Part shown: one piece after another, positions 55,405 to 64,000 of the stretch
Layout of the letters: every line of letters begins with the position of its first letter
Position numbering within the stretch: position 1 is the first letter of the stretch
DNA from: Boesenbergia rotunda
Lineage: Eukaryota; Streptophyta; Magnoliopsida; Zingiberales; Zingiberaceae
Assembly: GCA_024364735.1 (NCBI GenBank)
Contig: JAGFNQ010008751.1
Location: 124,001-188,000, forward strand
DNA: 64,000 nt
Reading direction: 5' to 3'
Made by a program: the position numbers and the translations under genes
The notes under the pieces: model-generated
What the model was told of the DNA's origin: nothing
What the model saw: the letters and a program-made list of their open reading frames with translations, nothing else
The model's database searches: none

Positions 55405-56759
55405 TGTTGGTGCAGCAAGCACCAGATCGAACCTTGTTTTGATATTGGCAAAGGATTAAAAGTTAAGGGTTAGTTGTTGTCTAACAAGTTTCTTGAGTGT
55501 ACAGGAAAAGCCCTAGCGAAGGAATGCTAGGCACTGACGAAGGACTGCCAGACAGAAGAAAAGCCCTAGCAAAGGACTGCTAGGCTCTGGCGAAGGACTG
55601 CCAGAATAGACAAACCCTAGCGAAGGAATGCTAGGCACTGGCGAAGGGCTGCCAGAAGAAAAGACCTAGCGAAGGGCTGCTAGGCACCAAGCGAAGGGCA
55701 GCTTGGCAACTCAAGACCTGGCGAAGGACTGCCGGGCAAAAGTCCAACTGGAGGATCCGGTTGGCATCAGGTAAACTCTCCCGAGAGAAGTAGGTGAGGA
55801 CGCGTTCCCCTAGAGGGAACATTAGGCGTCGGTTCGACCTAGGGCTCCATTTTGGAGACCCAAAGTCAGAACCAAGACAGCCAAGGTTGTGTAAAATTAA
55901 CTTATTAATTGCTGTTTTGGACTAACCCTGGATGCAGGACCGAAGGACTGTGTTTCTGCAGCTCAGAGAGCCTCAAAGGAGTGAGGCAGTAGCTGAGCAG
56001 GGCGCCCCGGATGTTTCGGGCGCCCCAGAGTCAACCCAAAGTCAGCAGAGCAAGTAAACGCCCCGACAGCAGCACATTTGGAGGCGCCCAGGATGTTTCG
56101 GGCGCCCCGCGCGCGTCGGGCGCCCTGCGTGTCGCGGGCGCCCACTGTGCCACGCCACTGGCAGCTGCAGCAGCTCACCCTCGCGAAGAAGATGAAGCCT
56201 TGACCGGTCAACCCGGGCGCCCTGCGCGCGTTGGGCGCCCCAGTCAAAGGTGATCCCGAAGAAGCAAAGATCAGCCTTGACCAGAGGGCTCGCCGGATCG
56301 AAAGCCACGTGGGGGGCGCCCCGAGCATTCCGGGCGCCCCCAGCCCTATATAAAGGACCCTCGACCCTCTTCTTCAACAATCAATTGCTGCGACACTTCT
56401 GCGCTCTTCTGCTTCCGCAACACGCTCCAGAAATCTTCCAACTCGAGCTGACGACGTCCCGCTGCTCCGAAACTTCGATCTACACCGGACGTCGGTAACG
56501 AAGAGCTGTATTTAAAGTTTACTAAACTGTTCTTGTTATAATCTTTCTTGTAAACTTTTACGAACTTATAGAATTGCCCGCAGAAAACGGTCAACGACCG
56601 TGGGCCTTGGAGTAGGAGTCGATCCAGGCTCCGAACCAAGTAAAACGACCGTGTTAGCATTTCTCTTGTGTCTTATTTCCGCTGCGCATTTACTCTTTTT
56701 AAATCCGAACGATTTGCGACATTCACCCCCCCCCCTCTATCGCATCTCTCGATCCAACA
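55405..56759 (+). repeat. 5' LTR of element F
   Basis: TGTTGGTGCA to CGATCCAACA. Small-hairpin array with GAAGGACT spacers (55510-55735), shared core with GTTCCC...GGGAAC (about 55790-55845), GGCGCC cluster (55998-56340), TATATAAA (56347-56354). Confidence 0.93.
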
Positions 56760-56761
56760 AG

Positions 56762-56773
56762 TGGTATCAGAGC
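56762..56773 (+). promoter_or_regulatory. Primer binding site of element F
   Basis: TGGTATCAGAGC, initiator methionine tRNA type, two bases after the LTR. Leader hairpin 1 follows at 56781-56809 and leader hairpin 2 (CCAAGAC-CAA-GTCTTGG) lies at 57215-57231. Confidence 0.93.
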
Positions 56774-57270
56774 GGGGTAGTTCAAACTTGGTGCAACCAC
56801 CAGTTTGAAAGTTTTTTCGGATTTACGAATTTTTTAATTCTTTTCTTTTTGTTAATCAACGCAACTCAATCTCGTTCGCTTTTTATTTTATATAAATAAT
56901 ATCTGTAGGTGGATTTAAAATATCCTTACGCCTTTTTCAATTTTGAATTTTCATCTTTTCACCATAAGTTTGAATTAATAAAACGAACAATTCTTAAAAA
57001 TTTGTCATAAATTTTTTTATAATATTATTTCTCGAAATTCGTGCCACTTTAATTCGAGCAATCTTTTAACTCTTATTTTTCACCATTAATCAGAATATTC
57101 ATTTCCCAAAAATTTTGTCTCAAATTTTTTATTATTATTTTATTATTATTCTGCCTCGAAATTCGTGCAATTTTTTTTTGGGCAAATTTTTTCTTCTTCT
57201 CCCGCACTACTAATCCAAGACCAAGTCTTGGTATATTCTGTTAGTTCTTTTGTGTGCAAGAGGTTATTTT

Positions 57271-58121
57271 ATGGCCAACCAAGAGTGGAACAGTGCCCGT
57301 CCACCGCTATTCTCCGGCGAGAACTTCAGCTTTTGGAGAAGACAAATGGAGTCCCTTCTGAAGACCCATATGGACATATGGTTGATAATTCAAACAGGGT
57401 TCCACCTCCCTACAGAAGATGGACTATCAATTGCATGGGACAAACTGGATGAACCAACCCTCAACCAAATTGAGACTGATGCAAGAGCAACTGCAATTCT
57501 TCAATGCGGTCTAACTAACGAACAACTCAAGCTAGTTGGATCCTTCAACTGTACTAAAGAAATGTGGGAGAAACTAATCAACCTACACGAAGAGAGCTCC
57601 GACATTGAGGTACTTGATGTCCAAGCACAGATAGCCGAATCAGAATCTGAACTCGAATCCAGAATCGAAATCGAACCAGTAGAATCAGACGACGAACTGA
57701 CTAAGACGGTAACTAATTTTGAATCTTTTTCTAAATTAGAATTGAATAATCAAATAGATACTATAATGGTCGAGAAAGGTATAAGTTTTATTGCAGGGAA
57801 AACTCCAAGAGAACTGCAAAAGAGGCCTCAACTAGAACCTGAGTCCAACTCAGACTCAGAATCTGACGACAAAGAAAGGTATCCTCGGAAACTTGTCCGG
57901 TAGCTCGCGACCATTACAAAATACTGAGGAAACAATCAAGCAAAGGGAAGATGGCTAAAATCAAGGGGGAGACCTCCAAAAGGGAATCAAATGGTAAATT
58001 TACAGTATTTAATAATCCATTATTTACTATGAACAACATGATTAATTCATATGAAAATGTAATTCATAACATTGCTTATTGCGAAAATCTAGAATATTAT
58101 TACCATTTTGAAGTGACTTAA
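57271..58121 (+). pseudogene. gag: Short Gag of element F, frameshifted
   Basis: Starts MANQEWNSARPPLFSGENFS (ATG 57271) and is open to 57903; one base further the same protein resumes (ARDHYKILRKQ) and ends at 58119-58121. The first 110 residues match the Gag of A. The capsid core that in A follows (LLLNKLYTIKM... to SKIKLDELF) is absent and replaced by an acidic segment with SESELESRIEIEPVES. E has the same short form. The CCHC knuckle between the basic region and the tail is also missing in F, though E retains it. Confidence 0.8.
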
Positions 58122-58139
58122 ATAATTTTTTATTAAATT

Positions 58140-58505
58140 GCATGTTTGATTGATTGATTGTTTATTTAATTTCTGTAATTTACCATGCTTAGACTTAGGT
58201 TTAGTTAGCTTAAGGACGTAACCAATTACTTGAAATTTGAAAATATAGTATTGGGAGGAGGTGAGATGATAGTACGTTGGGGAAACCAACTCTAATAAGA
58301 TCAAGTCTACTTGGTCTCTTTAGACTGGTGAAACCAGCCGAAGCTACCGATCCAAGACCCAAGCTAGTTAGACCAGAAAATGACCTAATTTAATTTGAAA
58401 ATGAAATTTCATTAAAAGGCTTTGTCAAGGAAAGGGTGGATGATCCCATAAGGCTACGGCCAAAGAAGGCCTAGTGCCTCGCCAAGACCTGGAAGCCAAT
58501 TTCTG
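58140..58505 (+). other. Conserved post-gag block in F
   Basis: Very similar to 5570-5935 in A: GTGAGATGATAGTACGTT, GACTGGTGAAACCAGCCGAA and GCCTCGCCAAGACCTGGAAG. No open frame. Confidence 0.8.
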
Positions 58506-60716
58506 AAATTCAAATTCAAATTATCTTTTGTCAAATTCGAATCTAACACAAATTTCAAATAATTATAGATTCAAACCTGTTTTCAAAAATTCTTTTTCAA
58601 AATCACTCTTTTTCTGTCTTCGAAGTCAATTATACTTTTTCAAAAACAAACATTTTTTTTCTTTTCAAAGTTAAACATTTTTACCTTCAAACCTGTCTCA
58701 CAAGAACTTTTAAGGCTAACTGTTTGAAAACCCTAGATTGGGTGAGACAGGAAAATTAAGTTCAAATTAAAATTTCTTTTATGTTGTGTTTTCATTCAGA
58801 GAATAATTTCAACATAGTCAAACCATGATTAACATGGTTAAACCTTAGTCAACTGAGTCAAACATGGTCAAACCTAGTTAATGCTAAAGACCCTTCAAGC
58901 ACTTAGATAAAGTTAAGACAAGTCGAATACAAGGGGAGTTCTTTTTAGATTTATTCTCAAAACCTGATGCTCTAAAATTTAGTATCATTTCAGAATAAGG
59001 CCTTCAAAAATTACTCAAAATTCTTGGTATATTACTATCTCTTTGAAAAATTATTTCAAAATATTTCTTTTCAAAAACTGTGATATTATTATTACTTCAA
59101 ATTGAGGTGTCAAAAATTTATCTCCTTGAAAGTTTCATACTCAGAAGATTATTCAAAATTATTCTTTTGTTTTTAATAAACCCTAAAGACACAGAGGAAG
59201 GTCCACTTCATGATCTACTAGGACTCCTAGGATGTGTCAAATTCAGGGGGAGTTTGATTCAAAAGAAGAATTTCTGAAAAAAATTTTTTGGTAATTATTT
59301 GTTTTGAAGTTATTAGATAATTCTTATAATTTAAATCAAACCCTAAAACTCAGAGGAAGATTGCTTGTAGTCAACAAGCTTCCTAGGACTGGGTCAAGTT
59401 TAGGGGGAGATGAAATTAAAAGAATTATTGAATATTTTCAAAATTATATGTTTTCATGCATTGCAAGTTCAAAATCCTTTTGAAAACTTAAATAATTTTT
59501 CTGTCAAAATACTATTATTTTACAAAATTCTTGTGGCTTATGAAATTAATTTTATAATATTTACTTGGGTTAGAGAAAATTTTCCAGGACACTTAGGAAA
59601 ATGTCCTTGTAGTCAACAAGGTTTCCTAGGATTGTGTCAGACTGGAAAAGAAACCTAGTCAAGTAAAATATTTTATGTTCAAAATGCATAATTCTTTTCA
59701 AAAATTACTTATACTTTTCAAAGTCTAATTCTTTTCAAAAATTACTTATACTTTTCAAAGTCTAAGTCTTTTCAAAATTACTTATATCTTTCAAAGTCTA
59801 AATACTTTTTTAAAAGTACTTATGTGTTTCAAATCTTAACTTACTTCAAAAGTACTTAGATTTTTCAAAAATGCATAATATTTATTTCAAAAGTACTTTT
59901 GATGATTCAAAAGCACTTATATCCTCAAAAATACATAATATCTGTCAAAAAGTACTGCAATAATGTTTTCAAAAGTATAAATATTTTTCAAGGCAATATT
60001 GTTCTAAGTGCGTGAATTTTCTAAAAGATTGGCCTACAAATATAAAGTATCTTTTCAATACTTTTCCAAATAAAGTTTTGTTGGTGAAATTTAAAACTTT
60101 TTGCTATACTTTCAAGAATTATTCTAAGTATTTTCATGCTTTCAAAACTCATAGGCTCTGATACACAAACGCTCTCCTTAAAACTTCTCTCAAAATATTT
60201 TTATATTAGACTTAAAAATGGTCTAAAACATAAGGAGAAGAGTTTTACATTAAGGGGGAGAGAAAGGGAATTTTATTTTTAAGCTATTTCAAAATTTTAA
60301 GCATTTCTAAGTGGTTCGAAGTTATTTTTAGTGCATGTTTTTAAAATAAAATTTTCCTTAGTAATCAAAATTTGTCTGAGAAAAAGGGTTTTTTAACAAA
60401 GTTTAAGCTTGCTTTTCAAAAGTGTCTATGGATACAAATACTTTTGCTCTTTTTTGAAAAATACTTTGTCAAAAACCTATTTTTGGTAGAACTCAAAACT
60501 CCCCATTAGAAACCTTGCTAACCCATGTATGCTTTTGATATATGTCAAAGGGGGAGGAAAGGACAAAGTTAAGTATTTTAAGTAGTTTATAACACAAGTA
60601 TTCAGGGCTTTATGAAAAATAAAGAATTTTTTTCTCACTGTTTACCTTATACTCTTAACTGTTGTAATTTTTTCCTTAACTTTGAATTGTGTTGCCATAA
60701 TCAAAAAGGGGGAGAT
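58506..60716 (+). mobile_element. AT-rich 3' non-coding region of F
   Basis: No gene; no counterpart of the extra gene of A and E, although four GTCAA motifs occur at 58815-58873. Three repeats of 36-37 bp at 59691-59800. Polypurine tracts at about 59244, 59402, 60253, 60547 and finally 60703-60715 (AAAAAGGGGGAGA) before the LTR. Confidence 0.75.
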
Positions 60717-62042
60717 TGTTGGTGTAGAAAGTACCAGATCGAACCTTGTTTTGATATTGGCAAAGGATTAAAAGTTAAGGGTTAGTTGTTGTCTAACAAG
60801 TTTCTTGAGTGTACAGGAAAAGCCCTAGCGAAGGAATGCTAGGCACTGACGAAGGACTGCCAGACAGAAGAAAAGCCCTAGCAAAGGACTGCTAGGCTCT
60901 GGTGAAGGACTGCCAGAATAGACAAACCCTAGCGAAGAAATGCTAGTCACTGGCGAAGGGCTGCCAGAAGAAAAGACCTAGCGAAGGGCTGCTAGGCACC
61001 AAGCGAAGGGCAGCTTGGCAACTCAAGACCTGGCGAAGGACTGCCGGGCAAAAGTCCAACTGGAGGATCCGGTTGGCATCAGGTAAACTCTCCCGAGAGG
61101 AGTAGGTGAGGACGCGTTCCCCTAGAGGGAACATTAGGCGTCGGTTCGACCTAGGGCTCCATTTTGGAGACCCAAAGTCAGAACCAAGACAGCCAAGGCT
61201 GTGTAAAATTAACTTATTAATTGTTGTTTTGGACTAACCCTGGATGCAGGACCGAAGGACTGTATTTCTGCAGCTCAGAGAGCCTCAAAGGAGTGAGGCA
61301 GTAGCTGAGCAGGGCGCCCCGGATGTTTCGGGCGCCCCAGAGTCAACCCAAAGTCAGCAGAGCAAGTAAACGCCCCGACAGCAGCACATTTGGAGGCGCC
61401 CAGGATGTTTCGGGCGCCCCGCCCGCGTCGGGCGCCCCGCGTGTCGCGGGCGCCCACTGTGCCACGCCACTGGCAGCTGCAGCAGCTCACCCTCGCGAAG
61501 AAGATGAAGCCTTGACCGGTCAACCCGGGCGCCCCAGTCAAAGGTGATCCCGAAGAAGCAGAGATCAGCCTTGACCAGAGGGCTCGCCGGATCGAAAGCC
61601 ACGTGGGGGGCGCCCCGAGCATCCCGGGCGCCCCCAGCCCTATATAAAGGACCCTCGACCCTCTTCTTCAACAATCAATTGCTGCGACACTTCTGCTTCC
61701 ACAACACGCTCCAGAAATCTTCCAACTCAAGCTGACGACGTCCCGCTGCTCCGAAACTTCGATCTACACCGGACGTCGGTAACGAAGAGCTGTATTTAAA
61801 GTTTACTAAACTGTTCTTGTTATAATCTTTCTTGTAAACTTTTACGAACTTATAGAATTGCCCGCAGAAAACGGTCAACGACCGTGGGCCTTGGAGTAGG
61901 AGTCGACCCAGGCTCCGAACCAAGTAAAACGACCGTGTTAGCATTTCTCTTGTGTCTTATTTCCGCTGCGCATTTACTCTTTTTAAATCTGAACGATTTG
62001 CGACATTCACCCCCCCCCTCTATCGCATCTCTCGATCCAACA
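60717..62042 (+). repeat. 3' LTR of element F
   Basis: 29 bp shorter than the 5' LTR, mostly from the loss of one GGCGCC unit near 61528 and a short gap near 61690; few point differences. TATATAAA at 61641-61648. Followed by AACCC. Confidence 0.93.
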
Positions 62043-62587
62043 AACCCTTCTTCGACTATTATAGTATCAGTTTGATTATTTAATTATAATTTTGAAAAGT
62101 ATTCAAAATCGGTTATCGTCTCGGTCAATTCGTCCTCTAGCTCGAATTCGCAGTTAGGCACTGATTCTAACTCATCTTCTGATCCGGAGTCGAAGTCGGG
62201 TGCCGAATCTGGCTTGGTTATTTGAGCTTGAGCCGTGAATGCAACATAACTTACCTGATCTTTGTCTTGATGTAGGTTAATCAATTTCTCCCAAATCTCT
62301 CTGGCACATCCAAATGAGCCGACTAGCTTGAGTTGTTCGTTGGTTAGTCTACACTGAAGAATTGCAATTACCCTTGCATCTGTCTCGATTTGGTTGAGTG
62401 TCGGTTCATTCAGTTTATCCCACGCAATTGATAGTTCATCTTCAGTAGGGAGGGAGAACCCTGTTTGAATGATCATCCATATGTCCATATGGGCCTTCAG
62501 ATGGAGTTCCATTTGACTTCTCGAAAAACCAAAATTGTCCCCGGAGAATAGCGGTGGACAAGTGTTGTTCCACTCTTGGTTGGCCAT
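62043..62587 (-). pseudogene. gag: Gag of element E, N-terminal part
   Basis: ATG at 62587 (MANQEWNNTCPPLFSGDNFG), then the same short Gag as in F with an acidic segment in place of the capsid core. A stop at 62084-62086 falls at a Glu codon of F, after which the frame continues into the AACCC duplication and resumes at 55404. Confidence 0.8.
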
Positions 62588-62622
62588 TAAAATTTTCTGA
62601 AAAATTACAAAAAAAACTTGTT

Positions 62623-62639
62623 CCAAGACTAGGTCTTGG
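62623..62639 (-). other. Leader hairpin 2 of element E
   Basis: CCAAGAC-CTA-GTCTTGG on the minus strand, 35 nt before the gag ATG. Stem identical to A and F, loop changed. Confidence 0.7.
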
Positions 62640-62794
62640 ATTAGCAGTGTGGGAAAAAAATATTAATAACGGAAAAAGATCAAGTGGTGTTGCACCAACC
62701 TCGATTAATGAGAAAATTCGAGTGATGAAAAATTAAAATTCGTAAATCCGAAAAAAATTCTGAAACTGGTGGTTGCACCAAGTTTGAGCCACCC

Positions 62795-62806
62795 GCTCTG
62801 ATACCA
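62795..62806 (-). promoter_or_regulatory. Primer binding site of element E
   Basis: Minus strand TGGTATCAGAGC, two bases from the LTR (62809). Leader hairpin 1 lies at 62762-62787. Confidence 0.92.
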
Positions 62807-62808
62807 CT

Positions 62809-63680
62809 TGTTGGATCGGAGTAAATTGATAGAGGGGGTGAATATCGATCAGAAAATTTTCGGATGAATAGAGAAATTACGCAGCGGAAAGAGTAAAACA
62901 AAGTCGCTAACACAGTTTGTTTTACTTGGTTCAGAGTCACGGTCAGCTCCTACTCCAAGGCCCACAGTTCTTGACCGTTTACGATGGACAATTCTATATT
63001 CGAAGAATGTTTACAATTTGGAGTACAGATATAGAATTAGAAAAAGAAGTAACAACACTTAAGAGATTTAATCTTTTACCGACGACCAGAGTGGATGGAA
63101 TTTCGGAGCAGTAGATCGTCATTGGCGCTTGAGTCGCGAGTACGGAGTGTGTCGGAGCATAGCGCTTGAGCGAAAGTGTTGGGAGCGAGATTTGCAAGTT
63201 GTCTTGAAGCCTTGGGGGTGAACCCCCTTTTATAGTGGTCGCTTGGGCACCTGTGTTGAAGGGGCGCCTGACACGTGGCCTCTTCTGCGTGAACTCTGAT
63301 CCGCAGACTCGACCAGCGCTTATCCCTTCAACTGGGGCGCCTGTGTTAACACAAGCGCCTAGCTTGACTTGGTCCAAAGGCTTTCGTGGCAGTTTGCTTC
63401 GATGGCTTGGTTTGGCCTTGCATTGGGGCACCTGTATCCATACATGCGCCTAGCCCAGTGAGGCGCCTCCTTTCAATGAGGTGCCTCCTTCCAATGAGGC
63501 GCCTGAGCTGCAGAAACACAGTCCCTTCGTTTCCTGCAACCAGGGTTAGTTCCAAACACAAGAAACAAATATACAATATATATATTAAACATTATTTACA
63601 ACCTAAGCTGGCTTGGTTATGACTTTGGGTCTCCCAAATGGAACCCTAGGTCGAACCGATGCCTAATGTTCCCTCCTACA
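62809..63680 (-). repeat. 5' LTR of element E, truncated
   Basis: Matches 49714-50946 from its end up to the shared core (CCTAATGTTCCCTCCTAC), then breaks off at 63680 against another LTR end. TATAAAA at 63228-63234 (minus), with GGGGGT-GA-ACCCCC just beside it. Confidence 0.85.
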
Positions 63681-64000
63681 TGTTGGGACCGGGTGCATGT
63701 TGACATGGATGCGGGTTCGTAATTTTAAAATTAATTACGTGCAGCGGAAGGTTTAGCATAAATAATTTCTCAAAATCATTTAACCACACATCTAAGTATG
63801 CAATTTTATCTTGTGTAGACATGATCATATATTTAAAATTTTACAGAAACATAAACTAATTTACGTATTACCTCACGTAACTCGAAGGAAGGGACGAGAT
63901 CCAACCGTAAGCGTCCCTTGGAAGCTCCGCCTCTATTCGCGTCCACGCGCGAGTATCTTCGGGATGACTTCGCAAAGCCATGAGTTTTGTGTTCTCGAGA
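63681..64000 (-). mobile_element. LTR end fragment G (minus)
   Basis: Plus strand starts TGTTGGGACC at the break point in the LTR of E; on the minus strand this is an LTR end (GGTCCCAACA). GTGCAGCGGAAG near 63740 is common near copia LTR ends. CTACA at 63676-63680 would be its target duplication if it is an insertion; the partner lies outside the window. Confidence 0.5.

Larger units (their letters stand above)
55405..62042 (+). mobile_element. Element F: complete SIRE-type element without pol
   Basis: LTRs 55405-56759 (1355 bp) and 60717-62042 (1326 bp), target duplication AACCC (55400-55404, 62043-62047), primer site 56762-56773, polypurine tract 60703-60715. Inside are only a short, frameshifted Gag and a long AT-rich region. 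Inserted in the gag of E, thus younger than E. Confidence 0.95.

Overview
The window looks like nuclear DNA from a repeat-rich flowering plant. Every recognisable coding trace belongs to an LTR retrotransposon of a plant lineage: Ty1/copia of the SIRE/Maximus type, a Ty3/gypsy chromovirus of Tekay/Del type, and a Ty3/gypsy of Tat/Athila type. I see no convincing host gene, rRNA, tRNA gene or CRISPR array. The species cannot be told from the sequence.

Layout, left to right. 1-182: end of an LTR (K, minus). 183-1617: inner part of a gypsy element (H, minus) with gag and primer site. 1618-2320 and 11038 to about 13830: the LTR of H, split by 2321-11032, a complete copia element (A, plus; two 1346-bp LTRs; target duplication CCAAG). 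About 13831-15771: tail and LTR of a SIRE element (B1, plus). 15772-17053: unclassified LTR-like sequence (I). 17054 to about 20800: 3' half of a SIRE element (C, minus) with reverse transcriptase and RNase H remains. About 20801-21410 and 28510-30762: 3' part of a SIRE element (D, plus), split by 21411-28504, a complete element (B2, minus; same family as B1). 30777-48544: a Tat/Athila-type composite (J) with LTR-inside-LTR-inside-LTR structure and a single GTATG target duplication. 48550-49713: unassigned. 49714-55404 and 62043-63680: a SIRE-like element (E, minus), split by 55405-62042, a complete element (F, plus; target duplication AACCC). 63681-64000: end of another LTR (G, minus).

The main finding concerns elements A and E. 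Both carry a Gag frame but no pol. In the place of pol they carry a second gene of about 400 codons with its own apparent promoter: a cluster of W-box-like GTCAA/TTGAC motifs, a cluster of GGCGCC palindromes, a TATA box, a leader, a tiny first exon and an intron of about 80 bp. Homology to the pol-bearing element C resumes just at the last codons of pol. This suggests that a plant gene module replaced pol and that the elements would depend on a relative such as C for enzymes. A keeps this frame open for 397 codons; E holds a decayed copy. F, B2 and D are also pol-less. A, E and F share two leader hairpins in front of gag, and several LTR families share one hairpin-bearing core, arrays of small hairpins and GGCGCC clusters upstream of TATA.

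J carries, twice, a reading frame unlike standard Gag or Pol: a Gln/Phe-rich N-terminal half, a short helical segment, and an acidic half built from repeats of roughly 28 residues. Each copy has its own stop codons, but both share one frameshift.

All coordinates were read by eye. Terminal repeats and target duplications were located base by base; truncation points without duplications are approximate.
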